From an uncultured Dorea sp. (GTDB lineage Bacteria; Bacillota; Clostridia; Lachnospirales; Lachnospiraceae): 64,000 nt of DNA. Within the stretch, counting starts at the first letter, position 1. The number at the start of each line of letters is the position of its first letter. The DNA lies in NCBI GenBank assembly GCA_910579925.1, contig CAJTVY010000008.1:1-64000 (forward strand). Direction: 5' to 3'. The notes under the pieces are model-generated. The model had not been told where the DNA came from. It was given only the letters and a program-made list of their open reading frames with translations, and ran no database searches. The translations under genes and the position numbers were made by a program. This document shows, in pieces, positions 25,712-34,620 of this stretch.

Positions 25712-26710
25712 ATGTTAAACAACAAAACGATATTGATAACAGGAGGCACGGGGTCTTTTGGCCATCACTTCGTAGACTATGTTTTTGCTCATTATAAACC
25801 AAAGAAAATTATTATCTATTCCCGTGATGAATTTAAACAGTTTCATATGCAGAATACTTACAGAGAGTATGAGAAGGTGCTGCGATTTTTTATCGGTGAT
25901 GTTCGTGATAAGGAGCGATTGAGGCGGGCGCTTCAAGGGGTTGATTTCGTAATTCACGCTGCTGCTTTGAAACAGGTTCCTACCTGTGAGTATAATCCGA
26001 TCGAAGCAATCAAGACGAATATTAACGGGGCGTGTAATGTTATTGACACTTGCCTTGATGTGGGAGTTAAGAAGGTCGTTGCCCTCTCTACTGACAAATC
26101 TGTAAGCCCTGCAAACCTTTACGGTTCCACAAAAATGGTTTCGGACAAGCTTTTTGCAGCGGCTAATGCCTATTCAGGAGAAGACGGTACAAAATTTGCA
26201 GTAGTTCGATACGGAAATGTCGCCGGCAGCCGCGGTTCTGTAATTCCGTTTTTTCAGGATATTATAAATAATGGAGGAAAAGAGCTTCCTATAACGGATT
26301 ACCGAATGACGCGATTCTGGATAAGCCTTGAAGAGGGGGTAAAACTGGTTATTAATGCTTTGGAGCAGTCCCGAGGCGGAGAAACATTCATATCTAAAAT
26401 TCCTTCGTTTAAAGTAACTGATTTAGCGCAGGCGATGCTTCCGGGGTGTCAGATGCCGGAAATCGGAATCCGAGAAGGTGAGAAACTGCACGAGGTTATG
26501 GTATCTGCGGAAGACTCTGGACACACATATGAATATGAAAAGCATTATATCATATACCCCAACTATAATTGGTGGAATTCAGACAAAATCATTCCGGGAG
26601 GAGCAAAGGTTGAGCCTGGATTTATTTATAGCTCTGGGACCAATACGGAATGGATGAGTATAGGGGAAATACAGGCAAGATTAAAAGAAGATCATGGGAA
26701 ACATGAATAA
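25712..26710 (+). CDS. pseB: UDP-GlcNAc 4,6-dehydratase (inverting), PseB
   Basis: A 332-residue extended SDR enzyme. TGGTGSFGHHFVDYV near residue 9 binds NADP, and GDVRDKERL follows. STDKSVSPANLYGSTK near residue 128 holds the active-site Asp-Lys and the YxxxK-type residues of the PseB/FlaA1 group. It makes UDP-2-acetamido-2,6-dideoxy-beta-L-arabino-hex-4-ulose, the first step of CMP-pseudaminic acid synthesis. It opens the nonulosonate block and is followed 14 bp later by PseC. GGAGG lies well placed before the ATG at 25712. Confidence 0.92.
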   Translation: MLNNKTILITGGTGSFGHHFVDYVFAHYKPKKIIIYSRDEFKQFHMQNTYREYEKVLRFFIGDVRDKERLRRALQGVDFVIHAAALKQVPTCEYNPIEAIKTNINGACNVIDTCLDVGVKKVVALSTDKSVSPANLYGSTKMVSDKLFAAANAYSGEDGTKFAVVRYGNVAGSRGSVIPFFQDIINNGGKELPITDYRMTRFWISLEEGVKLVINALEQSRGGETFISKIPSFKVTDLAQAMLPGCQMPEIGIREGEKLHEVMVSAEDSGHTYEYEKHYIIYPNYNWWNSDKIIPGGAKVEPGFIYSSGTNTEWMSIGEIQARLKEDHGKHE

Positions 26711-26724
26711 GAGAAGGTATGTGA

Positions 26725-27924
26725 ATGGATAAACTGGCTATTTTTGGTGGAAAACCTGTATTTGAACATAAAATTGGATATGGACGGCAGTATATTGATG
26801 AAAATGATATTCATGCAGTCGTTGAAGTATTAAAGAGCGATTACCTCACCTGCGGTCCGAAGATTAGTGAAGCTGAGGATCAGCTTTGTAAAATCACTGG
26901 AGCGAAACATGCAGTACTGTTTGCAAACGGAACAGCCGCCCTCCATGCAGCCTGCCATGCGGCCGGGATCGGACCAGGGGACGAGGTAATCACCACGCCA
27001 GTCACCTTTGCCGCTTCTGCGAACTGTGCGTTGTATTGCGGCGGCAGGCCTGTATTTGCTGACATCAATCCTGAGACCTACAATATGGATCCAGATAACG
27101 TCGAGATGTGTATCACGGAGAAGACCAGGGCTGTCGTTGCTGTGGATTTTACCGGGCAGGCTGTGGAACTGAAAAGACTTCGGGAAATCTGTGATAAACA
27201 CAATCTGATTCTGATCGAGGATGCGGCGCACTCTTTAGGTACGAAGTATGAGGGCAGGCCGGTAGGGTCTATAGCCGACATGACTGAATTCAGTTTTCAT
27301 CCTGTTAAAACCTGTACGGCTGCCGAAGGAGGAGCGATTACAACGAATGATGACAAGTTATATAAGAAGCTGGTTCTCTTTCGTACCCATGGCATTACAA
27401 GAGAACAGGATTTTATGGTCAGTCTCTCGGAAGGCGGATGGTATTATCAGCAGGTTGCGCTGGGATTTAACTATCGAATGACCGATATGCAGGCGGCTCT
27501 TCTTTCCAGTCAGCTTGATAAATTGAAGATGTTTTCTGTAAGAAGAAAAGAACTTGTCCGGCGATATGACGAAGCGTTTTCAAGGATACCAGAGATCGTG
27601 GTGCAAAAGGAGATACCGGAGTCGGATACAGTACGTCATCTGTATATACTTCAGTTCCGGTTAGAAAGGCTAAAGTGCGGCAGGCGCGAAATTTTTGATG
27701 CATTATGCGCCGAGGGCGTAGGTGTGAATGTCCATTATATTCCAATCTATACATTCCCATATTATCAACAGTTAGGATATCGGATGGGGTTATGTCCGAA
27801 TGCTGAGAAGTTATATGAGAGGATGATATCAATTCCGCTTTATTATTCCCTCACGAACGGACAGCAGGACAAAATTATCGAGGCGGTTCGGAAAATTATA
27901 GATTACTATCGGAAGGAGAAATAA
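26725..27924 (+). CDS. pseC: UDP-4-amino-4,6-dideoxy-AltNAc transaminase, PseC
   Basis: A 399-residue DegT/DnrJ/EryC1 aminotransferase. FANGTAALHAACHAAGI near residue 65 binds the PLP phosphate, IEDAAHSLG near residue 158 holds the Asp, and the Schiff-base Lys is in FSFHPVKTCTAAEGG near residue 193. That sequence is closer to PseC than to LegC. It adds an amine at C4 of the PseB product; that amine becomes N7 of pseudaminic acid. It is followed by a broken acetyltransferase and then a formyltransferase, both candidates to cap this amine. Confidence 0.9.
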   Translation: MDKLAIFGGKPVFEHKIGYGRQYIDENDIHAVVEVLKSDYLTCGPKISEAEDQLCKITGAKHAVLFANGTAALHAACHAAGIGPGDEVITTPVTFAASANCALYCGGRPVFADINPETYNMDPDNVEMCITEKTRAVVAVDFTGQAVELKRLREICDKHNLILIEDAAHSLGTKYEGRPVGSIADMTEFSFHPVKTCTAAEGGAITTNDDKLYKKLVLFRTHGITREQDFMVSLSEGGWYYQQVALGFNYRMTDMQAALLSSQLDKLKMFSVRRKELVRRYDEAFSRIPEIVVQKEIPESDTVRHLYILQFRLERLKCGRREIFDALCAEGVGVNVHYIPIYTFPYYQQLGYRMGLCPNAEKLYERMISIPLYYSLTNGQQDKIIEAVRKIIDYYRKEK

Positions 27925-27951
27925 GATTGATTACTGATATTATTATGTATT

Positions 27952-28134
27952 ATGTTTGCAATCGTTACGAATCATGATGCCGGACATATCGGTAATATAA
28001 AGATTGGTCCCATTCATTTTCACTATAGGTATGCGGATATTAGTTATTTTATAGGTGAGAAAAACATGTGGAACCATGGTATAGCTACAGAGGCCATTAA
28101 ATTAATTTGTAAATTCGGGTTTCAGCATATCTGA
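27952..28134 (+). pseudogene. Remnant of a GNAT acetyltransferase
   Basis: A 60-residue reading frame keeps only the middle of a GNAT fold: GNIKIGPI, YADISYFIGEKNMWNHGIAT (acetyl-CoA loop) and EAIKLICKFGF. It lacks the N-terminal strand-helix region and everything after the helix following motif A, so it cannot fold as a full acetyltransferase of about 150-180 residues. There is no good ribosome binding site. It lies where a PseH-type gene often sits, directly after pseC, so it may be the decayed original that was replaced by the acetyltransferase at 34117. Confidence 0.65.
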
Positions 28135-28150
28135 GACATAGGAGGTTTTA

Positions 28151-28969
28151 ATGAGAATTTTTTTGTTGACAGGTTATTCAAAAAGATATTTTTATCTTGT
28201 GGAAAATCTTCAGAATAAACACACTATATGCGGTATGGCGGTTCAGAAAGCAAAGCCGTCTGATAAGCCGGTAATAAATCCGTATGAAAACGACAGACTT
28301 TATCAGAAACATTTTAAGTTAAGAGACGATACTGAAAATTACTATTACAAAGGAATAAACCCTGACAATATACTGGAAAATATTCCCCACGTTTTTGTAG
28401 ACTGCGACACATTGAATCAGGATCGCACAGTAAATTATATACGGAAATGCAGACCGGATGTCTTGATATCTTTTGGAGTGACATATCTAAAAAAGGATAT
28501 TCTGGAAATCTGTCCTGATAACTCTTATAACATACACAATGGTCTTGTTCCCTGGTATAAAGGTTCTTCTGCGCATTTTTGGGCATTTTATTTCCTCGAA
28601 CCTACTTATGCCGGCTGCACGTTTCACAAATTGGCGAGAAGACTTGACGGGGGCGAAGTCGTGCATCAGTGTGTGGGGAAATTGGAAATAGGAGATGGAT
28701 TACATGACGTATCGTGTAAGTCTCTGATGTTAATGTCAGAGGATATCTGCAGACTGATGGACATACTTGATGTTGAAGGTAAGTTAAATAGTACACCGCA
28801 AAAAGGTCATGGCAGGATGTATCTCAATAAAGATTTCAGACCAGAGCATCTGCGGCTTATTTATGAAATGTATGACAATAAGATCGTAGACGAATACTTA
28901 AAAGGAAATATCAATTGCGGTATTCCTGATCTGATCAATGGTCTGAAATATGAGGGAGGCTTGCTATGA
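28151..28969 (+). CDS. Formyltransferase-family protein (first of two)
   Basis: A 272-residue protein with the formyl-THF transferase fold. The catalytic Asn-x-His is in SYNIHNGLVPWYKG near residue 125 and the Asp in ARRLDGGEVV near residue 163. It belongs with sugar N-formyltransferases rather than Met-tRNA formyltransferase, because it is short and lacks the tRNA-binding C-domain. In this setting it may formylate an amino group of the UDP-sugar or of the nonulosonate. It has AGGAGG before its ATG and overlaps the next gene by four bases. Confidence 0.75.
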   Translation: MRIFLLTGYSKRYFYLVENLQNKHTICGMAVQKAKPSDKPVINPYENDRLYQKHFKLRDDTENYYYKGINPDNILENIPHVFVDCDTLNQDRTVNYIRKCRPDVLISFGVTYLKKDILEICPDNSYNIHNGLVPWYKGSSAHFWAFYFLEPTYAGCTFHKLARRLDGGEVVHQCVGKLEIGDGLHDVSCKSLMLMSEDICRLMDILDVEGKLNSTPQKGHGRMYLNKDFRPEHLRLIYEMYDNKIVDEYLKGNINCGIPDLINGLKYEGGLL

Positions 28970-30027
28970 CAGAAAAAATTGCTGAAACCATACAGAAATT
29001 CAACTGCTTTTCGTTATTAGAAGGCGGTAAGGATAAGAATAGATGGAAAGCTTTAGAGGACAAGGTTACGTTCTTGCCAGTACAATACCAGTGGGAGTTT
29101 ATTGATTATCAGAAGTTATACTTTCGCGAACGTGTTTCAGAACTTTATGATCTAAGGATGGTAATTACCAGCGGCAATCACGATGTGGGAATATGGTCAT
29201 TATTTCTGATAAAAGAGAATGGAATATGGAAAATCAATACATGCGGATTGGAGATTTTTGAACCCCGGTTTGATATGGCATTTCAAATGGGGACGAAAAC
29301 AAAAAGAAAGTTCTATAAGAATTGCCTGTCGTTATTAAAGGAAATCGCAATCATATATAACATATCCTGTTTAAGGTTTTCTGACACGCCCATTGCTAAT
29401 GATATAGAAGTATGGCATAGATTTTTAATGGAAAATAACGGGACTATTTGTAAAGTGACACATCAGGCGTTATATGACACGTTATTAAGTGCTGACGAAG
29501 CGAAACAGAAGATGCATAAGAGTATCCTTCAAAGAATAAAAGATGGATACCAGTATTATGATTATGAAATTATTTCGTCAAAGGATACCAATATTGATGA
29601 GAGAATGCGTAAATTCAGAGAGTTTCATATTAAGGTTTCGGGAAGAGAAACCCGTGGGATCGATACCTGGAAGATACAGGCAGAGGGTATTAGAAAAAAT
29701 AGAGATTTTGCAATATTTCAATATGATAAAGAAACCAGAGAAATGGACGGGGCCTCATTATTTACAGTTACCCATTCGTGCTGCTATTATTCTGTTTCAG
29801 CATATAACAGGGATAAATTTGACCGACCTATCGGACATATGGCTCAGGATGTGGCCATTTCAAACTTAAGAACCTTAGGGGTCAGGTGGTATATTGTCGG
29901 GGACAGGTATTATCCGGCAAATGCTTCAGATGAGAAGAATCTACATATCAGTGAGTACAAGGAAGCTTTTTCTACTAATATTTTCCCTAAGTTTTATATA
30001 GACATGGACCTAAATCTTAATAATTAA
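28966..30027 (+). CDS. FemAB/BioF2-like GNAT acyltransferase
   Basis: A 353-residue protein that resembles the FemAB-like, double-GNAT acyltransferases found in polysaccharide loci. The C-terminal half contains FREFHIKVSGRETR, FAIFQYDKETREMDGASLFT and YYSVSAYNRDKF, a pattern typical of this group. These proteins pass an acyl or aminoacyl group to an amine. Coupled by a 4-bp overlap to the formyltransferase gene, it could cap another amino group of pseudaminic acid. The acyl donor is unknown. Confidence 0.6.
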   Translation: MTEKIAETIQKFNCFSLLEGGKDKNRWKALEDKVTFLPVQYQWEFIDYQKLYFRERVSELYDLRMVITSGNHDVGIWSLFLIKENGIWKINTCGLEIFEPRFDMAFQMGTKTKRKFYKNCLSLLKEIAIIYNISCLRFSDTPIANDIEVWHRFLMENNGTICKVTHQALYDTLLSADEAKQKMHKSILQRIKDGYQYYDYEIISSKDTNIDERMRKFREFHIKVSGRETRGIDTWKIQAEGIRKNRDFAIFQYDKETREMDGASLFTVTHSCCYYSVSAYNRDKFDRPIGHMAQDVAISNLRTLGVRWYIVGDRYYPANASDEKNLHISEYKEAFSTNIFPKFYIDMDLNLNN

Positions 30028-30053
30028 AAAAGACGGATGAAATGGAGGATTTT

Positions 30054-30947
30054 ATGCAACTTTGTTTAGGAACAGTACAATTCGGAATGGACTATGGAGT
30101 ATTTAATCAACCCAAAAAGGATCCGGATTACTGTATAGAGTGTTTAGATTATGCAGCCCAGAATGGGATAAATGCAATTGACACGGCGGCGGCTTACGGA
30201 ATAGCCGAGAAGATTACGGGGGAGTTCCTTGCACGAAAAACGGTACCAAGAGAACAACTATTCATCAGTACAAAGGCTCTTCCTAATTTATTAGATGATT
30301 GTGAAGAAAGTAGTTATAGCAGGGTCATTCAGAATAATATTGAAAAGTCTTTAAAAACACTTCATACTGATTATGTTGACGTCTATTTTCTTCATAGTTC
30401 AAGGTATGCACTCATACCAGAGATACTTGAGGCGCTGCATACAGTAAAGGAAAAAGGATTAGCCAGAAATGTGGGGGTCTCTGTATATGATCCAGACGAG
30501 GCCTGTGCCTGCTGCGCCAGCCCGTTTGTCAATTACCTTCAGATACCATACAGTATTTTCGACCATAGGATGAAGGAAAGCAAGATTTTTGATAAGGCGG
30601 ATTTTTCAGAATGCAATATAGATGTGCGAACAGTATTTGTGAAAGGGTTAATCAGACTTAAGGAGGCTGAAGTTCCAGAACATCTTGCCAAAGCAAAGCC
30701 GATTCTAAAGAAACTGGACAGGCTTTGTAAGGACACGGGCTTTTCCAGAATAGATCTTGCAATGGGATACATAAAGAGAGAAAAGCAAGTGAACCATTTA
30801 GTATTTGGTATTCGAACGCTGGAGCAGCTAAAAGAAGATATGGCTTCGTTTCAAAAGGATATACCGGAATCTGTCTTTGAAGCAATTGATAAGGAGTTTT
30901 CGGAAATAGAAGCTGATCTCGTTGTTCCAAGCCTATGGAAGAAGTGA
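30054..30947 (+). CDS. Aldo/keto reductase (second in the operon)
   Basis: A 297-residue reductase. CLGTVQFGMDYG opens the barrel, AIDTAAAYGIAEK near residue 41 carries the Asp and Tyr, STKALPN the Lys, and VYFLHSSRY near residue 108 the His. The start at 30054 is set by GGAGG five bases upstream; the in-frame ATG at 30042 has no site. It is followed directly by an SpsF cytidylyltransferase and a class III aminotransferase, an arrangement suggesting oxidation/reduction plus amination of a nonulosonate or its precursor. Confidence 0.8.
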   Translation: MQLCLGTVQFGMDYGVFNQPKKDPDYCIECLDYAAQNGINAIDTAAAYGIAEKITGEFLARKTVPREQLFISTKALPNLLDDCEESSYSRVIQNNIEKSLKTLHTDYVDVYFLHSSRYALIPEILEALHTVKEKGLARNVGVSVYDPDEACACCASPFVNYLQIPYSIFDHRMKESKIFDKADFSECNIDVRTVFVKGLIRLKEAEVPEHLAKAKPILKKLDRLCKDTGFSRIDLAMGYIKREKQVNHLVFGIRTLEQLKEDMASFQKDIPESVFEAIDKEFSEIEADLVVPSLWKK

Positions 30948-30957
30948 GGTGCGGCAG

Positions 30958-31728
30958 ATGAAGTATTTGGCCTTAATCCAGGCAAGATGCGGTTCTACAA
31001 GGCTTCCCAATAAAGTCTTAAAGGATCTTTGCGGCAAACCGGCCCTGCAAAGAATGATTGAGCGTACTGAAAAAAGTAAGTTGGTGGATGAAGTGATGGT
31101 TATTACATCAATTGAGAAAAATAATCTTCCGATTTTAAGCCTTTGTGCGGAATTAGGCGTGCGGGTAGGAATAGGATCTGAGGATGATGTGCTTGACCGA
31201 TATTATCAGACGGCAAAGCTTCTCAAACCAAAATATGTTATTCGATTGACGGCAGATTGTCCATGTTTTGATGCAGAACTTCTTGACAAGGCTATTGAAG
31301 GAATGAGAGAAAGTACTGACTATTGCGGTATGATCAGTGAGTCGTTCGCAGATGGTCTTGATCTTGAAATTATAAAATTTGGCGCTCTTGAAAGGTCCTG
31401 GAGGGAAGCAGATCATTCGTACGAACGAGAACATGTTACGCAGTATATCATACGCCATCCTGAATTATTTGAAGTTCAGAACTTTGAATCAGAGATAGGA
31501 TACTTTGGTAATCATAGATGGACGGTTGACGAGCCGGAAGATTTTGAAGTCGTCAGGCGAATCTATGAGTATTTCCTTGGAACGGAAAAGGGAGAAAATT
31601 TTGGATATAAAGATATTCTTGCGTATCTGAAGGAATGTCCGGAAATTGTTGAGATTAATAGTAGATTTACACGGAATGAAGGTCTTATGAAGTCTATACG
31701 AGAAGATCGTATCATGGACATAGGTTAA
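30958..31728 (+). CDS. SpsF-type acylneuraminate cytidylyltransferase (PseF role)
   Basis: A 256-residue nucleotidyltransferase that starts LALIQARCGSTRLPNKVLKD, the CTP-binding loop of the SpsF/NeuA-like group. DVLDRYYQTA near residue 78 and RLTADCPCFD near residue 95 carry the metal ligands, and HRWTVDEPEDFE near residue 182 is a group signature. It most likely activates pseudaminic acid as CMP-Pse, since no other CMP-sugar synthetase is in the operon. The start at 30958 has GAGGTG upstream; a longer frame from 30922 overlaps the reductase. Confidence 0.82.
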   Translation: MKYLALIQARCGSTRLPNKVLKDLCGKPALQRMIERTEKSKLVDEVMVITSIEKNNLPILSLCAELGVRVGIGSEDDVLDRYYQTAKLLKPKYVIRLTADCPCFDAELLDKAIEGMRESTDYCGMISESFADGLDLEIIKFGALERSWREADHSYEREHVTQYIIRHPELFEVQNFESEIGYFGNHRWTVDEPEDFEVVRRIYEYFLGTEKGENFGYKDILAYLKECPEIVEINSRFTRNEGLMKSIREDRIMDIG

Positions 31729-31755
31729 ATGAGATCGGTGAATTGGAGGATGATT

Positions 31756-33042
31756 ATGAATTTTCAACGTTCTAAAGAACTTCTTGAAAGAGAATTGAAG
31801 GTTTCACCATTAGCAGCGCAGACTTATAGTAAATCATACCGCTATTTTCCCAGAGGAATCGCCCCAAGTTATATGGAGCGTGGAGAAGGATGCTTCATAT
31901 ACGATGTTGATGGGAACCGGTTTATTGATTTTATGTGCGCACTGGGGCCTGTTACCGTTGGATATAACGACGTTACTGTCAACGAAGCTGTAATAAAACA
32001 GGTTGGCAGGTTCGCAAGCGGCTCGCTGCAGTCAGAGATTGAGGTAGAACTGGCTGAGAAAATATGTGAAATCATTCCTTGTGCTGAGATGGTAAGATTC
32101 GTCAAAAATGGGGGAGATGCAACAACGGCTGCAGTCAGGCTTGCAAGAGCTTTCACTGGCAGAGATGTTGTCCTTATGTCTGGATATCATGGTATGCATG
32201 ACTGGTCGATCGGCGCATCGGAAAACCACAAGGGCATTCCGGAGGCTGTGAGGGAATTGACGATAACGTTTACCTATAATGACCTGGAAGACCTTGAAAA
32301 AAAGTTAAAAGGAAATAAAGTCGCAGCAGTGATTCTTGAACCGATTCAAAGCAATGGTCCGAAAGACGGATACCTGGAAGGTGTGAAAGAACTTACGCAT
32401 AAATATGGAGCGGTTCTTATTTTTGACGAAGTGGTTTCTGGATTTCATTATGCATTAGGAGGGGCGCAGGAAATGTTTGGCGTTCTGCCGGATCTTGTTG
32501 CTTTTGGCAAGGGAATGGCAAATGGCTATCCTATTTCCGCAATAGCTGGCCGCCGGTATTTACTTGAGCAGATTGAGAAGGGCGTCTTTGTTTCGACCAC
32601 ATTTGGCGGCGATAGTATTTCTATGGCCGCCTCGCTGGCAACGCTCAATATACTTGAGCAGCCGGGGTTTTATGATCATATTACAAAAATTGGTACGATT
32701 CTGAGAAACGGTATCGCAGATCGAATCCATAAGTATGATTTGAAAGATGTGTTGGAAGTAAGCGGGCTTCCGGCTCACTGCGGCGTGGCTTTCGAGGGGC
32801 ATGGTTCATTATCGTATCTTGATATTCAATCCGTATATTCGCAGACAATGCTTCAGAATGGAATTTTAGTGTTTGCGATATACTTCCTGAATTCAGCTCA
32901 TACGGAAAAGGAAGCGGAGGCTTACCTTGAGGCTACAGACAAGGCGTTCGCAATGATTCGAAAGGCCCTGGATCAAGATAGTGTGGAGGGTATTCTTCTG
33001 GGTGGAAAAGTTGATCCTGTATTTAAACGGAATATAAAATAA
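31756..33042 (+). CDS. Class III aminotransferase, glutamate-1-semialdehyde aminomutase-like
   Basis: A 428-residue PLP enzyme. VKNGGDATTAAVRLARAFTG near residue 116 is the phosphate-binding part, LIFDEVVSGFH near residue 225 holds the PLP Asp, and the Schiff-base Lys is in VAFGKGMANGYP near residue 254. The fold is that of HemL, but no haem genes are nearby and homologues occur in nonulosonate loci. It may aminate a keto group on the side chain of the sugar. The start at 31756 has GGAGG at 31745-31749. Confidence 0.8.
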   Translation: MNFQRSKELLERELKVSPLAAQTYSKSYRYFPRGIAPSYMERGEGCFIYDVDGNRFIDFMCALGPVTVGYNDVTVNEAVIKQVGRFASGSLQSEIEVELAEKICEIIPCAEMVRFVKNGGDATTAAVRLARAFTGRDVVLMSGYHGMHDWSIGASENHKGIPEAVRELTITFTYNDLEDLEKKLKGNKVAAVILEPIQSNGPKDGYLEGVKELTHKYGAVLIFDEVVSGFHYALGGAQEMFGVLPDLVAFGKGMANGYPISAIAGRRYLLEQIEKGVFVSTTFGGDSISMAASLATLNILEQPGFYDHITKIGTILRNGIADRIHKYDLKDVLEVSGLPAHCGVAFEGHGSLSYLDIQSVYSQTMLQNGILVFAIYFLNSAHTEKEAEAYLEATDKAFAMIRKALDQDSVEGILLGGKVDPVFKRNIK

Positions 33043-33072
33043 TAGCAGGAAATGGAACGGGGGAGGAAGAGA

Positions 33073-34104
33073 ATGTCCAGAATATTAGATAAGATCAGAA
33101 AACAGGAAGTCTATATTATTGCGGAAATGAGTGCGAACCATGGAGGCAGCCTTGAAAATGCACTAAAGATTGTACGACAGTCTGCGGCGGCTGGCGCCGA
33201 TTGTCTTAAAATACAGACTTATACGGCCGACACGATGACAATTGACTGTGATAATGATTATTTTAAGATTAAAGGCGGCTTGTGGGACGGGTATAAGCTA
33301 TATGACCTATATCATGAAGCTGGGACTCCCTATGAGTGGCAGGGGAGAATTAAAGAGGAGTGTGAATCCTGCGGTATCGATTTTCTGTCTACTCCATTTG
33401 ATTACAGCGCAGTAGAGTTTCTTGAGAAATTGAATGTGGAGGCTTATAAGATTGCCAGCTTTGAACTCGTGGACATCCCTCTCATTAAATATGCGGCATC
33501 AAAAGGAAAGACCATGATTATTTCTACTGGAATGGGCAGTCTTGAAGAGATACAGGACGCCGTAGATGCCTGCCGCAGCGTTGGGAACGACCAGATTATA
33601 CTTCTGAAATGCTGCAGTGAGTACCCTTCTCGATGGGAAGATATGCACTTGGGAAACATGATGGATATGAGTCGGAGGTTTGGGGCGCCGGTGGGGCTGT
33701 CTGATCACAGTATTGGAAGCCTGGGCGCAGTTGCAGGCGTCGCTTTAGGAGCCTGCGTTATCGAGAAGCATGTAAAGCTTGACGGGGTAGACAGCGCAGA
33801 CAGCAGGTTCAGTATGACGATAGAAGAATTCGGCGAGATGGTAAAGAATGTACAAAGGGTAAAGCTCATGGCACAGGGACCGGACTACTCGCTGACTCCG
33901 GGTGAAAAATCATCGACAGTGTTCAGAAGGAGTATTTTTGCCGTCCGGGATATAGAGGAGGGAGAAATGTTTTCGGACGAAAATATTCGAGTCATACGTC
34001 CGGGATATGGAGTTGCTCCAAAATATTTAAATATACTTATAGGAAGAAAAAGCAGCCGCAGTATCAGGCGGGGAGAACCGATAATTTTACAAGATTTGGA
34101 TTGA
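33073..34104 (+). CDS. pseI: Pseudaminic acid synthase, PseI
   Basis: A 343-residue NeuB-family synthase. IIAEMSANHGGSLENAL near residue 16 and AGADCLKIQTYTADTMTI near residue 42 start the TIM barrel. DFLSTPFDYSAVEFLE, KIASFELVD and STGMGSLEEI follow, and GLSDHS is near residue 213. A C-terminal SAF (antifreeze-like) domain runs from about residue 285. The enzyme condenses 2,4-diacetamido-2,4,6-trideoxy-L-altrose with phosphoenolpyruvate. The gene set around it favours PseI over NeuB or LegI. The start at 33073 has GGGAGG six bases upstream. Confidence 0.9.
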   Translation: MSRILDKIRKQEVYIIAEMSANHGGSLENALKIVRQSAAAGADCLKIQTYTADTMTIDCDNDYFKIKGGLWDGYKLYDLYHEAGTPYEWQGRIKEECESCGIDFLSTPFDYSAVEFLEKLNVEAYKIASFELVDIPLIKYAASKGKTMIISTGMGSLEEIQDAVDACRSVGNDQIILLKCCSEYPSRWEDMHLGNMMDMSRRFGAPVGLSDHSIGSLGAVAGVALGACVIEKHVKLDGVDSADSRFSMTIEEFGEMVKNVQRVKLMAQGPDYSLTPGEKSSTVFRRSIFAVRDIEEGEMFSDENIRVIRPGYGVAPKYLNILIGRKSSRSIRRGEPIILQDLD

Positions 34105-34116
34105 GGAATGGACGAC

Positions 34117-34620
34117 ATGTTGTTTTTGAGAAAAGTAACAAACCGTGATATTGATATTTTGTTTCATTGGGCGAATGAGCCTTCTGCGAGAATGAATGCT
34201 TTTCATTCACATCAGATTAGTTACGAAGAACACAGAGAATGGTTTCAAAGGATGATAAATAGCTCTGATCAGTTACAGTATATCCTGATGTGCGATACCG
34301 TGGCCGTTGGTCAGATCCGATTATCGGTAAACGGCAATGAAGCTGAAATCTCTTATGGTATTTCCGAACCATATCGCAAAAATGGATATGGAAAGGCAGC
34401 CATCCGTCTAATAAAGCGAGAAGTTAAAAACGAATTTCCATATATTAGTAAATTGATTGCAAAAGTTAAGCCTTCAAATATTGCATCAATCTATTGTTTT
34501 GAAGAAAACCAGTTTGAAGAAAAATATCAACAATATGAATATTCGATGGAAAGGTATGAACCTGATTCCGGCCATGGGAAGGATAAGGAAGAGGATAAAA
34601 TTTCGGATGGGGGGGGTTAA
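34117..34620 (+). CDS. pseH: PseH-like GNAT N-acetyltransferase
   Basis: A 167-residue GNAT protein, about the length of PseH. LRKVTNRDIDILFHWANEP opens it, EEHREWFQRM is a PseH-like helix, and the acetyl-CoA loop is PYRKNGYGKAAI near residue 89. PseH acetylates the C4 amine of the PseC product. The start at 34117 fits the TGAGGA site; an ATG at 34108 is too close. The last codons (GAT GGG GGG GGT TAA) run through a G8 tract at 34609-34616. One G fewer would extend the protein by eight residues, and one more would fuse it to the next formyltransferase. Confidence 0.8.
   Translation: MLFLRKVTNRDIDILFHWANEPSARMNAFHSHQISYEEHREWFQRMINSSDQLQYILMCDTVAVGQIRLSVNGNEAEISYGISEPYRKNGYGKAAIRLIKREVKNEFPYISKLIAKVKPSNIASIYCFEENQFEEKYQQYEYSMERYEPDSGHGKDKEEDKISDGGG
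34609..34616. repeat. G8 homopolymer at the pseH-formyltransferase junction
   Basis: Eight consecutive Gs form the last codons of the PseH-like gene and follow the AT of an ATG (34607-34609). Read from that ATG, seven Gs would place the second formyltransferase in frame (Met-Gly-Gly-Leu-Lys-Leu-Leu). Nine would join PseH to it. Eight leaves the formyltransferase without a start. Poly-G tracts of this kind are phase-variable in other bacteria's surface-glycan genes; switching here is inferred. Confidence 0.7.

Noticed and set aside
31756..33042. Class III aminotransferase as HemL of haem biosynthesis
   Set aside because: No haem genes nearby, and its position between a cytidylyltransferase and PseI points to glycan chemistry.
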